From the NCBI GenBank assembly GCA_963995505.1, contig OZ023192.1:4385001-4449000 (forward strand): 64,000 bases of DNA, written 5' to 3'. Below are positions 22,438 through 33,939 of the stretch, piece after piece. How positions within the stretch are numbered: position 1 is the stretch's first letter; the number at the start of each line of letters is the position of its first letter. Position numbers and translations under genes: made by a program. This stretch comes from Hypericum androsaemum. Its lineage: Eukaryota; Streptophyta; Magnoliopsida; Malpighiales; Hypericaceae. The notes under the pieces are model-generated. The model saw only the letters and a program-made list of their open reading frames with translations, was not told where the DNA came from and did no database searches.

Positions 22438-23200
22438 CATCTAAAAGATCTTTGGATATGTTTGCTCCGTCTTATCCTGTTGGCACACTCGACAAGTGAT
22501 ATAGAGCTCGACATCAGCGCGCATGTTGGTCAATAGTATAGCCTCCTCCAATATGGCTTGCGTGTGATCACTTCTTCGATGTCCAATCCACTTGGAGTCA
22601 TGATACTCTTTATTATTTTCTTCCGAAGGCTCTCCCACCTTGGCACAATCACCCTATTTCTATTGGTATTGAGTAGCTCATTATCGATTGAGAATTAAGG
22701 AATCTTCCCTTTAGTTATGTGTTCTACCAGTTACACAGTAAGAGGGTCGCGTGCCACACTCTCATTGGTTTGGTCTAGGGGAGAAGTCCTCACCATACTT
22801 ACTGCATCCAACTCTGCCTTGATGGGTGGCTCATTATTACGTGATTTGAACTGCGCAGTCATCCATCGTGACCACAAAAAAATCCACCTCTTCAAGGCAC
22901 ACATTCACACTTTTTGCCATGCTATGGATCAGAATGGGCTCGGCATTCACCATCTTTTGAGATCCTTGCTCTACTATGAGCTCGGCAATACCACATTGGC
23001 ATTAATATTACTCAATAGCCATAATGCATTGACTCTCCCAAAAGCCTCATCATACTCCTCCTCTTCCCTGACGAGGGCAGTGAGCTTCGACCTCTTGGGG
23101 CACTCAAAAGTTTGGTGAGTCCAGTCATAAATGAAGCAACCTATGAACTTAGGCTGCTCCTTCCATCCTTCTTGTCCTTTTTCTCAGAGCGATAATGGTC
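22438..23200 (-). pseudogene. Ty3/gypsy remnant C1 upstream of MADS copy C
   Basis: In reverse order along the window it holds a degenerate gag knuckle (CFIYDWTHQTFECPKRSKL), protease debris, and the integrase zinc-binding region (EYHDSKWIGHRRSDHTQAIL, then CRVCQQDKTEQ; 22441-22638), with its H...H-C-x2-C pattern partly kept. Stops are frequent. It is the member of the set that shows the integrase domain best. Confidence 0.75.
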
Positions 23201-23214
23201 TCTCAGAAATTTGC

Positions 23215-24330
23215 AATGGCTCCAGTATTCCCTTGAGATGAGCTTGCTCTGCCTCATCTAATTGGTACACTAGGAACATGACATAGAGCTTGATATCATC
23301 GCGCATGCTTGGAAAATAGTTTCCCTCCTCTATTATGGCTTGCTTGTGATCCCTCCCCAAACGTCTGGCTTACATGGAATCATGACACTCCTTGATTCTA
23401 TTCATCCAATGGCCTCCACACCTTGGCACAAACACCTGATTGTCATTGATATAGAGTTACCTATTCTTCACTAAGAATCAATGGGCCTTTCCTTCACTCA
23501 TGAGCACCACCAGTTATGAAACAATAGGGTCATTTGCCATACCTTCCTTGATTTGGTCGAGGAGAGAGGTCATTTTCTTACTTACCATACCCAACTCAGC
23601 CTCGATGGGTGGCTCCTCATCCTGCGATTTCTCTGAAACCTACATTGCCGAGCTACTTTGAGGTAACCTCCTCCTCTCTTGCAATCAACAACAAACAAGT
23701 CTCGTTCCCAGCAACGGTCACGATTAGTGAAAAGAATCAAGATAGCATTTACCTTGTTCATGAACTCGATGTCGGATATAACCGAATATTCATCCATCAT
23801 AACCACCGAGAAATCTAACTCTGTGAGCCAATCTCCAAGGTGCTCCTTCATGTATTTTGCCACCTAGAAATTCACCATCTTTAAAGATCCTCGCTCTTTG
23901 GAAAACTCGATTACTAGCCATGTCATTTCTTTGACTTCTTAGAAGTTATCGGCAACATTAGTGTCAAGAAGTTCCTTTGTCTCACGAGCACTGATTCCGC
24001 AATTTCTTCCATCTTCCATTTCCTCTCCGAGCTTGGCACTTCCACCTTGGCGTTGTGCTTTGACCCTTGCAATGGCCTCATCGTGCTCCTTCTCTTCCCT
24101 GACGAGGGCATAGGACTTTGACCTCTTGGGGAACTCGGAAGCTCGTGTGGCCCATCACAAATGAATTCCTCTACGAACATAGGCCACTCCTTCCCATCCT
24201 TCTCGTCCTTTTTCTCGGAGCGAAAATGGATGTGGTTTTTCCGTTCATTCTTTAGTGATTGCAAGCGGTCTCCCCCACCCTTACCATTGTTTTCTTTTCT
24301 CCCCCTTTTTTGGCGACTCGGACCTTCGAA
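23215..24330 (-). pseudogene. Ty3/gypsy remnant C2, tandem to C1
   Basis: A second, more distal copy of the same debris. Frame 23923-24264 has FVEEFICDGPHELPSSPRG, a zinc knuckle with its second half lost. Frame 23582-23863 has LDFSVVMMDEYSVISDIEFM, the protease tail. The segment 23236-23330 repeats 22457-22520. The upstream DNA of copy C was therefore tandemly duplicated, unlike copies A and B. Confidence 0.7.
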
Positions 24331-24339
24331 ACTCCATCA

Positions 24340-26870
24340 AGGAGTCAGACAATGGAATGGCTGTCGAGAGGTCTTGCACACTGATGAGGCAGATTTTTAT
24401 CAGAGGATGCTTGTTGTTTTTGAAAGGCTAGTAGCTTTGCTCATTAATTTTCTTACGCCTGAGTAAGTTCTTTCTTGAATAATTTGACACCTTGATTCTA
24501 TAAATCCCTGATTGGTCATTAAAACTTCTTGTGTGTCCTTTTCTCTCCTAATTTTTTAGAGAGAGAATTCTTTCCCTTTTTTGGGAGTCTTCCAGCCTTT
24601 AGTATTTTCCCCTTTCCTCCCGCCTCATCTCATCTCCACCACCACCACCACCACCAGACACCCACCCTTCTCCACACCCACCATCTTACCCTCAGCCATA
24701 TCCTTTCCTTAAGATCTACTTGGTTGAAGCTCATCTTTCTCGGCAACCTCATTTCTCAAGGTTCTTCCTCAACTTAACCTTCCCATTCGGTAACCTCCCC
24801 GTCGTCTCTGTGCTCCATTTTTCCCAAGTGGTAACCTCGCCTTACCGGTCCGACTGCCAGTCCTCACCGCCCTCCGGCCGACCTCACCTCATCGGTCGTT
24901 ATCGTTGGTTGACCCGCCACTGCTAGCAGCCCTCACATGTCATTTCCCGTTGGACTCATCGACAGCGTCGTTAACCCATCTTTCGGTGGTCTTGAGAAGA
25001 GCTTGGTTGAGGACTGGAGGGGTTGGTTGACCAACCCTCTGGCTCTTTCTCTGATTTTCTGGCGTTCTATTTTATTTTTGCTAATCTTCATTTCTGTTGT
25101 AGCTATGCTACTTTGTTATTTATTTTGCTGCTTTTGGCTATCTTGCCCAGGTCCCATTTGTTGGGTGTTCTTGTTTGGGCTGCCTCTTTGTTCTTTATTG
25201 TGTTCTGTTGTCATTTTATTCTTTTGCTTGGATCAATTTTGGTTTGATCTGAGTTTTTTTGGATCTCAAAATAATTATTGTTGTCGTAGGTGGAGAAACT
25301 TACTTCGGTTGAACTCATTCGACTGGGGTTTTCATTTGAGTGCATTTTGTATGTATTCAAATTCCCACTTGGTGATGTCTATAATTTTACCTTGTGGTTT
25401 TTAAGTCGTAGTTTGTCTCGACATACCTCTACTTTGGCTGCTGGCTTTTATATCTTTTCGATTACTCATCGCTCCCCGTATTACCGTGCCACTCTGTGGA
25501 CTACGATTTGGTTTCATTTTTCTGTTTGGTACTTTCGTTATCTATTTATAATTTTTCCTTTCTCGTATGGTAATCCCTTATAGACTATGTCACTTACTAC
25601 AGCATGACATCCGGCCGTCACTGTGGCAGTCATTAATTCGGGTCTCGCATTACCACCTCGCGTGAGAGATTAGAGGTGTCCTCTTTACTATCTTTAGTTG
25701 GTTCAGACTTTAGAACGTCCTTTCTCCCAGAGTGCCTAGGGTCCGAAATAGTATCCAGGCCCAACTTAATGGGCTCATCAACAACTTTAGTGGCCATGGG
25801 TTATTTTGGAACTTCATGAGTGAATTTCCACCTGTACATCTTGAAGAGTGATAGTTGCAAAATTATACTACTTAGTGACTGTGTCGACTAAGCATTACAA
25901 TTTTGCGAATATCAAAGACTAAAAAATACTCGGTAGTGTTGGATGCACGCTGATACAAACATCAGGGCATGATAGTACTATATTCTTTTTTTAATCACAT
26001 ACTTGGGCCTCCAATAGGGCATGGCAATCTTGGGCCGCATTCTGGGTTGTGGATTTGTGGGCCAGTAAGCCCAGGCCCATAATCAGTGGAAGGACCAGGA
26101 GAGCTGGGAAATTGTGGCAAATCACTATTGGATGGAATTAATTTAGCACTTTAAGATGCAAGTTATAGGATAGTATAAGTAGTAAGAAGTGGAATTGTTG
26201 GGTGAGTTTCAGATCGCAGATCATCATTTTGTATTTATAGGCAAAAAAGGTGGTCTAAATTAGAATTTTGATGCAAACTTAAACATATGAAAATTTCTAA
26301 TAATTTTATGGTGATACTTTCATGTCAGGTAGAAATATTTTGATCATTAACTTCTAATAAAATCTACAAGAGAGAAAACTGACCATGCAAGGTCATCATA
26401 AAAATAAAAATAATGCTTGGTAAAATCTTAACCATATTTGTTCAAGTCATATAGGGGTAGAACATTTTTTTAATTTTTTTCTAAAACTTCTACTCCATCT
26501 AAAGCAAAGTCGTTATGGATAGGGTTTAGGGTTAGTATTTTTAACTGCATGGGGGCACTCGGATTGTAAGCAAGTGGCTGTTTTTACTTCCTTTTTGGAG
26601 TGTGTAAATTGCACCTTTTTCTGCCACAATATTCGGACTTGGGAGTTGATTTCATGAAAGGTAGATTAGGAGCTAAACAAGTCATTTCTCCTAAAAATAA
26701 TGTTTGTTAAAAATATATATTGTATAGACAACTAGATAAAAATATATACTTATAACTATTTAGATAAACTAGTAGACTGTTGTTATAATTTAAAATAAAA
26801 TAAAATATTTACCCTAATTAAAAAAGCATACTTACCCAACAAATTCAGAGTTCTATTCCCGTATGGTCAC
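24340..26870. other. Unassigned, pyrimidine-rich then ordinary DNA
   Basis: 24450-25600 is C/T-rich on the plus strand and includes a (CCA)n run near 24640. The long frame at 24937-25404 is rich in Leu, Phe, Cys and Trp, the usual result of translating T-rich DNA. I see no motif in it. 25900-26870 has nothing recognisable. Confidence 0.5.
25633..25797 (-). CDS. Short hypothetical coding fragment (54 codons)
   Basis: A minus-strand frame begins MATKVVDEPIKLGLDTISDP and ends VVMRDPN. The composition is protein-like, and coding-looking sequence continues upstream of the ATG across one stop (YRWKFTHEVPK). It could be a fragment of a retroelement ORF. I cannot assign it. Confidence 0.25.
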   Translation of the reverse strand: MATKVVDEPIKLGLDTISDPRHSGRKDVLKSEPTKDSKEDTSNLSREVVMRDPN

Positions 26871-26972
26871 TTAATTCTCTTGCCAAAATCCCTTTCCTAT
26901 ACAATACCTTTAGGGTTTATCATACGCTCATCGAACACAACATCAACCCTAACCGCCGACAAGTTTCCTTCA

Positions 26973-27305
26973 ATGGCACGCAAACGAAAATCTTGCAAGA
27001 AGAACCCATCACTGATAACCCAAGCAACAGAGGGCCGTACTAATGTCGGATTGCCGGAGCGATCTCCGGTGATGGAGAGCCTGGCGGGGGAATGGAGGTG
27101 GAAGAATAACGGGAAAAAGAGATTACCAAGAAAAAGAAAATTGGAGAATTTCGAAACATTATATATTTTCGGGGTCAAGTTTGACGATGACTTGTCGATT
27201 CCGATTTCGGATATGGTGATTCCGGGACCTGTTCCTGATCTTAGTGAGGGGGAAGCGAGCAGATTCTTGGTGAACTTTTTTGACATTCCCTTGAATATCT
27301 TTTAG
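26973..27305 (+). CDS. Hypothetical basic protein, 110 residues
   Basis: I chose the ATG at 26973 because its context (TTCAATGG) is good and the preceding DNA has ACCCTAACCGCC wording typical of plant 5' leaders. An in-frame ATG at 26880 would add 31 residues. The protein starts MARKRKSCKKNPSL, has a basic central patch (NGKKRLPRKRKLENF) that could be a nuclear localisation signal, and ends with a hydrophobic/acidic segment (FGVKFDDDLSIPISDMVIPG). I do not recognise a domain. It may be a small gene or the first exon of a larger one. Confidence 0.4.
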   Translation: MARKRKSCKKNPSLITQATEGRTNVGLPERSPVMESLAGEWRWKNNGKKRLPRKRKLENFETLYIFGVKFDDDLSIPISDMVIPGPVPDLSEGEASRFLVNFFDIPLNIF

Positions 27306-27799
27306 GTGTGTATATCAAGGATTAGGGCTTCAATTTGATATTCAGGATTGAGATTTGGAAATAAGATTTGGGTAAATTTTGATATTTCGAGTTATGTGAA
27401 TTAGATATTTTTTTTGAACCGTAAAGTTTGAAAGATTAATCAAGATTAGCACATATTGATTGGACAAGACGAGTAATACACTAATACACCGATATAAAAA
27501 TTTCTCTCAATTATTTAAGCACGGATTATATTTTAGAGAGTTTTCATATACTTTATTCAAATTCCCTTCCTCGGTGGAGAATCTCATGCGTTCTGGATTC
27601 GCGATTGTTGGCGATCACGTTATTCATTTGTTACGTTCTATCCAGTTGTTACATGTTTATCTTTCAAGCCACGCTTATTTTATCATTTAGTTTAGCTTAT
27701 CTTAGCTTATCCTTTTGGTTTGTATTTCAATTTTGATGCAGACGAACGTGGATAGGAGGTTACGAGTCTGTTGATTCTGAGAATATTCGAAAAACTAGA

Positions 27800-29880
27800 G
27801 TATCGATCCGTTGATTTTAGGAATACCAAAAAATGACACAAATAATAGAAAAAAATCTTATTTTTTCAATATTAATATTCAACCACCTAAAATAATAACG
27901 AATATATCATATTTATAAAGAAACTAAAAAGACCTATCACATAAAATCTAACTAGAAATCAAACACTAGATAATGACTAAAAATTATAGATAATGACTAA
28001 ACTAATATAATTATGTATGTTCATCATTCTCCACTGGTTGGAGAAAATTCGCCCTCGAATTTGGTATCGTTGGCCAGTTTGAGATTCTTGCATGAACTCT
28101 TTAACACCTTCGAGCCTCGAGGAGACATTTGATATCTTCCATCCCAACAAAATAAATATTTGAAAATTACGTAATCCCAAACATTCTTGAGATGACAGAC
28201 CAAAAAGTATTTCTTTGAGCGGCTTGTTCAACTGCCTTCAGCCTATTCCACAAGTTCAACAACGGAGAACCCTCAATATATTCAAACATGTCAACTCCGA
28301 GAAAGTCAATGTGCTCGACATATTCAATCTCATAATCCTGGGCAACCTTGGGTAAAGGCATATTCACCAACTCACAGGCAATATTATGTGGAAAAAGAGC
28401 AACAACTTCTTCAACCGCGTCCTCCTCACTAGAATAGAAGTCATAAATTGGATCACCAAATAAGTCTTCCTCACTAGAGTAGGAGTCATAAATCGGTTTG
28501 CCAAATAATTCATTAGAGGATCCACCAAACTCTTCCCAAACCAAAGCATCTTCAACTTCTTCTGATGGTGCAGTCTGTTTTATCTCTGCCATCTCTTATC
28601 TCAAATCATCCAAATTAGCTTGAAGCTCATGCAACTTATGGACCATTTAATGATCATATTGTTCCCAAAAGTGACGGTGCTTGTTACCAACAACGTTTCA
28701 AACTTGGTAAGCATATTGAGTAAACAAAGCATAAATCAGCTTCTCTTTCATCTTAGGCCATCGAGATATTTTCTGCTTACCACATCTTTGTCGTTGAAGA
28801 TTTAAATCAGACCACCACTGCAAAAGATCATCTTGCAATCATCGTTTGACAAATCTGACTCTATCCAGCTCTTCAAACTTGTGAACATCAAAGTATATCT
28901 CCACATTGATAAGCCACTTTGTGAAGTCCCCTTCTCTAAGTTTCCCAATCGAGATAAGAAAACTCTTGCAAAGTAGGAAGCATCGTCAATTTAGCCCAAA
29001 GGGATCAATCTGTAATTTTAGAAAACTAGCTTGGACCAATATGTAACTTCTCATTCTTGGTGGAACTAATCCATAATTAACCAACTAGAAAATTATGGAA
29101 CAATCACTGATATCTCCACAATATTACCAAAAGGTCATCATACTTCTGTGAACTTTCAATCAGGTCTAAAAGATTCTCAAATCAGCGAAGCCCTAGATTG
29201 GAGAAAGGGAAAAAATAATGAACCCTTTACCACCATAGGGGGCGGCAGTCGCAAGGAAAGCGGACAGGACAGGCAGGCTTCAGACTGTCAGCGGACAGGA
29301 CCGGCGGGATTCAGGCCATCGGCGGACGATCAGCTTCGCGAGGAGGTGCGGCACGGGTGCGTTTGGGTTCTGACCATCGCTGCTTCCTTCCACCTCCTTT
29401 GACGACGGCTGGTGGGCGTTGCGGGGCGGAGGGAGCGCAGCTTGGTCTTCAGTGGTGGTTGGGCGTTGCACAGCGGTGGAGGCCGATCGAACTTCTGGAT
29501 TTCGGTGGCTCTAGCGGCGTCGTGGGATTTCACCAGAAATCGTAAAAGCGAATCTGCCTTTTTTGGTTTTTTTTGTTTGTCTTTGGGATGAAACGAACTC
29601 TGACCAGAAAAGATCAAACTTGATCGAACACCACGAGGATCGAACACCAGGAGAAACGAGAGATCGTGAATCTCAATCCGTTGATTCTAGGAATACCGGA
29701 AAATGACACAAATAATATGGAAAATCTTTATTTTTTTAATATTAATATTCAACCACCTAAAACAATAGCGTATATATCCTATTTATAAAAAAATTAAAGA
29801 GACTTATCACATAAAATCAAACACTAGTTAATGACTAAAAACTATAGATAATAACTAAACTAATATAATTATGTATCTCC
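27800..29880 (-). mobile_element. Gag-only Ty3/gypsy retroelement
   Basis: Direct repeats at about 27804-28018 and 29669-29880, both from ATCCGTTGATT to CTAATATAATTATGTAT, behave as short LTRs about 215 bp long. Between them the minus strand encodes only a gag segment. There is no protease, polymerase or integrase. Neither LTR edge has clean TG...CA and I find no clear primer site, so the limits are approximate. Confidence 0.6.
28167..28900 (-). pseudogene. Retrotransposon gag fragment
   Basis: Upstream of the open frame (28592-28167) the minus strand reads YFDVHKFEELDRVRFVKR, LLQWWSDLNLQRQR and KQKISRWPKMKEKL, the core of the plant retrotransposon gag family, with stops and frame changes. 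The open frame continues MAEIKQTAPSEEVEDALVWE, then two near copies of a motif in the pattern F-G-x-PIYDSYSSEEDLFGD. The end reads TKFEGEFSPTSGE in another frame near 28060. Confidence 0.65.
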
Positions 29881-30660
29881 ATCCTTATCTCCATCAAATT
29901 ACCGTCCTTAGCCTCTCGGTTGTTATGTACTGATGGCTATATATGTAATCCGTATCATTCAATAAAGATTAAGCGGCTTGAATAAATCAGGTTTTTCAGC
30001 GATTGTATCAAATTTCGGTATTCGTAATCAAAATATATTCAGTTATTTTATTTTTCCCTTGATCGAGATCTTCGTTTTGTTGGGATAAAGATTGTGTTGG
30101 TTCAAGACTAGGATAAATTTTCTTTTATAAAAAATATGGCATTTTGACTTTTCAAGATTTGGGGTCTCGTTGCATCCGACATCGTTTTGCATTCCTCCCT
30201 TGTTCTTCCTCTCTTGGTTTTTACGGGTGTATTACTATTTATCCCCTCGACGAGGTTTCAAATTTAAATCAGGAAAATTATTTTAAAGTCAATTTTTATT
30301 TACTTTGAAGATTATCTTTTTACATGTATTGTATATTACTGAAGATTTTTTTTTTACATCGAAGATTCAAAATTTTCATTTCAAGAGAGAGAAACACAAG
30401 TATTCTTCAATTTCAGAACCCAACAAGTTTCTTAGCTTCAAGAGAAATTGAGGGAAGAACGAGATTAGAGGAAACCCGAACCTAGAGAATTCACCACCAG
30501 TTTTCTTTCTGCTTTTATTTTAATTTTTGTTTTGATTTGTGTTTTAGAAGGTCAAAATTAATTTTTTAAATTTAAGTTTTCTTTCCATGTTCGGGATCAA
30601 TAAGTATTAACAAAATACATAGTAATTTAACATACCAAATTTCTTACATATTCAAGCTAA
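29881..30660. other. Unassigned AT-rich DNA
   Basis: Nothing recognisable is present between the gypsy element and the next inverted-repeat element. Confidence 0.5.
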
Positions 30661-30664
30661 TTTT

Positions 30665-31566
30665 TTTTTACGGTTGATGTATTTTTTGGTTTAAAAATAC
30701 TTTAATACTTTGTGTTATTTAAAATAGATTCCATTTTTAAAAACCCCCCCAACAAGCTACCTTGTGTTTGTTACCGGCTTCCATGTAATTGCCGGACTAG
30801 AAAACTCTGTAAGCCGATGATGATGTGGACAAATAGATAGTGATGTGGCCAGAATGACTAGACAAAGGTTGACGTGGCAAATATTTTTTTTAGGAAAAAA
30901 AATGTCTTCTTCCTCGTCACCCAAAGAGAACCATCTCCTTTTTAACCCAAATAGAATCGTCTTCTTCCTCACAGAACCATCTTCCTCCAAATTCAGATAG
31001 ACCCATCTTCATCCTAACCCATATAGACCCATCTTCATCCTAACCCGTACAAACCCATCTTCTTTCTCGTCTTATTTCTAAAGAAATATCTCGCTTTCAA
31101 AGGCACCGTCGACGTCGTTTTCAAATCTCCCAAATCTACGTCCTTCTCGCCTCAACTGGTTTCGCCATCCTCATTGCTGTGGAGTTTGGGTCATCTACAA
31201 CTGCCAGATCTAGCTGGCGGATATGGCGGTGCCTTTTATTAGTAGCGAGAGGGAGGTTAAGCTCCAAGACGGACCACCATGGAGAGGGGTGGGACAGCGA
31301 TATAGAGGAAGAGAGGGGCGAGGAAGACAACTGATTTTTTTATTAAAAAATAATCCACGTCAACCTTTGTCTAGTCATTCTTGCCACGTCAATATCAATT
31401 TGTCCACATCATCATCGGCTTACGGAGTTTTCTAGTCCGGCAATTATATGGCAGCCGGTAACAAACACAAGGTAGCTTGTTGGGAGTTTTTAAAACACAA
31501 GACTTAAAGTGTCTATTTCAAATAACACAAGGTAATAAAGTATTTTTAACCTTTTTTTTTAATCAA
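30665..31566. mobile_element. Non-autonomous element with about 230-bp terminal inverted repeats
   Basis: 30668-30895 and the reverse complement of 31335-31566 match over about 230 bp. Both contain the words AACAAGCTACCTTGTGTTTG, CCGGACTAGAAAACTC and GACAAAGGTTGACGTGG. The 440-bp interior has no transposase. Long inverted repeats on a short body fit a Mutator-type MITE. The exact ends sit in A/T runs, so I cannot fix the target duplication. Confidence 0.75.
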
Positions 31567-31605
31567 TAGTTAGAGATATACTGTTTTTGATATAGTTAGG
31601 ATTGG

Positions 31606-32020
31606 GGTGGAGTTGGATTGGGTACGGAATGCCACTATTCCGAATCGTTTGGAATGAAGACACGCGGGAACTTTTTTGCAAATGCGCTAAAATATAGGAA
31701 CCAAAATAAAAAAGCCACGCACAAACACAGGCCGGATACAAATGCGAGTATCACATAACTGCGCATGCCAGTATCACATAACTACACATGCCAGTGTGAC
31801 CTTTTTGCAAAAATGCTAAAATATGGGAGACCAAAATGAAAAAATTACGCGTGCCATTATCATCAACGGGGACATGCCGTTTTCACAAAAACAAATGCCA
31901 TTATCACATAACTGCACTTGCCATTATCATATAACTGCGCTTACCGCTGCGGTCCTCCTTCACTACAAACTGTTCGGAATCAATTCCTTCACTCCGTACC
32001 CAATCCAAAGCCGATTGGGG
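31606..32020. mobile_element. Small TIR element (about 0.4 kb)
   Basis: The left end TTGGATTGGGTACGGAATGC and the reverse complement of the right end TTTGGATTGGGTACGGAGTG form matching inverted termini. The inside carries repeats of ATCACATAACTGCGCATGCCA and two copies of TTTTTGCAAA.GC.CTAAAATA. No protein is encoded. Confidence 0.65.
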
Positions 32021-32024
32021 TAGC

Positions 32025-33005
32025 TACCAATAGGTATCAACGGATGAGACCCTGATGTTGATGCTTGAACAACCACCAACCTGGGGATGAATATGATGAA
32101 CCATAGGAAATTTAGTGACTAGTCTGTCAGTTTTCTGGGACACGCGAGGATCGACATAGAAATGTGCGGGACACGCGGTGATCACTTTGTTATTTTGCCA
32201 CAAGCGTCCCCTTACAGGTGGACACTTGGATTGTTTGTATTGGGTATAAATACTAATCATCAATAATTGAATTACTTTTCCCAAAAAAGATTTGGCAGTT
32301 ATCTTTTGCCTTTAGTTCTATTTTAGCTGAAGATGAATAAATAAATCTCAATTCTGAACGGTTTTAGCTCGTTCGAGCTTAGTTCATTTGCATTTTCAAT
32401 TTCTGATAATAGGTCCCATGAATCAATATTTGTTTCCTTATCATTTTTTTAAAATAAATATCTAGACAAGGTCTGATCTAAATTAGTTCAAAAATAGAGG
32501 AATTTGATCTGGATCCAGGTAAAATTTTCGTACCTACGAGTTACAAATTCTTCGCCTTATTTTTACCACCCGGAAAGCAAATTTTGAATAAAAAATATCT
32601 TGGAAAATCCATATTATTTTTTATTTTAAAATAATTTCAGAATTCCCTTACATGTACAGAAATTGTCACCCGAAAATATTGAAATCGGGACTGGGGCCCG
32701 GAAATGTTGAAATCATGGAATAAGTTTTACCTTTCAATATATGGAGTTATAATCTTACAAATAATCGATCTGAAACGGCACAAAACGTCGATGTAGGGAA
32801 GATCAAAAGAAACAATCTGAAATAACAAGATAACAAGAAAACCGGAAAATGTCACTAATAAACTCCTCAAAATTCTACCAGAATTTGATCTTTAACCACT
32901 ATCGTCAAATACGAATCAAGTGATCTTACAAAAATAAAATTGCACGAGTTAAATTAGATATTGCAAAAATATCTAGCTCCATCAATTGAGTGTATAAATC
33001 ATCAA

Positions 33006-33008
<3 letters not shown>
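32025..33008. other. Unassigned DNA downstream of PR-1
   Basis: No gene, RNA or repeat is recognisable. The right end includes the 3' flank of the PR-1-like gene at 33079. Confidence 0.5.

Positions 33009-33068
<60 letters not shown>
33009..33068. repeat. (TA)30 microsatellite in PR-1-like 3' UTR
   Basis: An uninterrupted TA run of 60 bp ends only 10 bp from the stop codon of the gene at 33079, so it must lie in that gene's 3' UTR unless the transcript is extremely short. Confidence 0.95.
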
Positions 33069-33070
<2 letters not shown>

Positions 33071-33078
33071 AAGATGAT

Positions 33079-33834
33079 TTAGTAAGGACGTTCTCCGACG
33101 TAGTTTCCAGGAGGGTCGTAGTTGCAACCGAGAAAAGTTCCACCTCCATTGCTACAAGCCACCTTGCCGCACCCTAGGCGGGCCGTGTCCCACCACACCA
33201 CCTGCGTATAATGCCCGCATTCCTCGCCGGCCTGGCACGTGTTCGTAACGTAGTCGTAGAAGACCGCCTCGTCGACCCACATTTGCACCGCCGAAATGGC
33301 TGACAAGTCGTCACCGCTGCTCCATGCGAGGTTCTCGCCATAGGGGCCGCCCGAGTGGATGATGCTGCAGTCCGCTGAGCGCCTTTGCGCGTATTGTTGA
33401 GCATAGGCTGCGAGCCTCTCGTCCCATTTCAAGATCCCTACACCCAGCGGCCTGCGAGCCGCGTTGTGGGCATCAAGTAAATCTTGTATTTCTGGATCCT
33501 GTGCACCAACAGAAACGTTACCATTGACTCCTAGGCTAATATCGTTGCTATCTAGAGGAGGGGCTTCCAAAGCAGGCGAAGGGGGAGGAGGAGGAGGTTT
33601 CAAATCCGGAGAAGGGGGAGGAGTATGGGGCGAGAATGAGGGAGGCGAAGCGGGTTTGGGGCCACGACGAGGATGGTGGAGATGTTGAGGTCCATGAGGG
33701 TGGTGAGGATGTTGGGAAACATTTCGGGATGATGAGGTTCTTGGTGGAACTTTTCTAGTTATATTTTTTCCATTAACACAAATTGCTAGGGCTAAAGCCA
33801 AGATAAATGGCATCAAAGCCAACTTGGAGAACAT
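33079..33834 (-). CDS. PR-1-like secreted CAP protein with proline-rich N-terminal extension
   Basis: Single exon, 251 residues. Residues 1-22 are a signal peptide ([20 protein letters not shown]). Residues 23-115 are a His/Pro/Ser-rich stretch ([37 protein letters not shown]) like cell-wall hydroxyproline-rich proteins, with an N-glycosylation site at KNIT. Residues 116-251 are a complete CAP domain: [27 protein letters not shown] and [11 protein letters not shown], with six cysteines. The last residues ([11 protein letters not shown]) correspond to the CAPE peptide released from PR-1 proteins. Family members are secreted, bind sterols and are defence markers. The extension makes it much longer than a usual PR-1 (about 160). 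A TATA-like box lies about 80 bp upstream. Confidence 0.92.
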   Translation of the reverse strand: MFSKLALMPFILALALAICVNGKNITRKVPPRTSSSRNVSQHPHHPHGPQHLHHPRRGPKPASPPSFSPHTPPPSPDLKPPPPPPSPALEAPPLDSNDISLGVNGNVSVGAQDPEIQDLLDAHNAARRPLGVGILKWDERLAAYAQQYAQRRSADCSIIHSGGPYGENLAWSSGDDLSAISAVQMWVDEAVFYDYVTNTCQAGEECGHYTQVVWWDTARLGCGKVACSNGGGTFLGCNYDPPGNYVGERPY

Positions 33835-33910
33835 CCTTAATTTCCAGAATTAAGGAGCTCTGGAGCAATACCAATTGATGGAGGGAAAAGAGGTCAATAG
33901 GGTAGGTGAC

Positions 33911-33918
33911 ATATATAA
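33911..33918 (-). promoter_or_regulatory. TATA box of PR-1-like gene
   Basis: TTATATAT on the minus strand, about 80 bp before the ATG and next to CCATTGG, which could serve as a CCAAT box. Confidence 0.6.
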
Positions 33919-33939
33919 GCCAATGGTGATCAACTTTTT

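Noticed and set aside
24937..25404. 155-codon hydrophobic plus-strand frame resembling a membrane protein
   Set aside because: T-rich DNA yields Phe/Leu/Cys/Trp runs. No conserved motif or credible splice context was seen.
27460..27690. 76-codon plus-strand frame
   Set aside because: No homology signal; starts within AT-rich sequence and overlaps no splice pattern.
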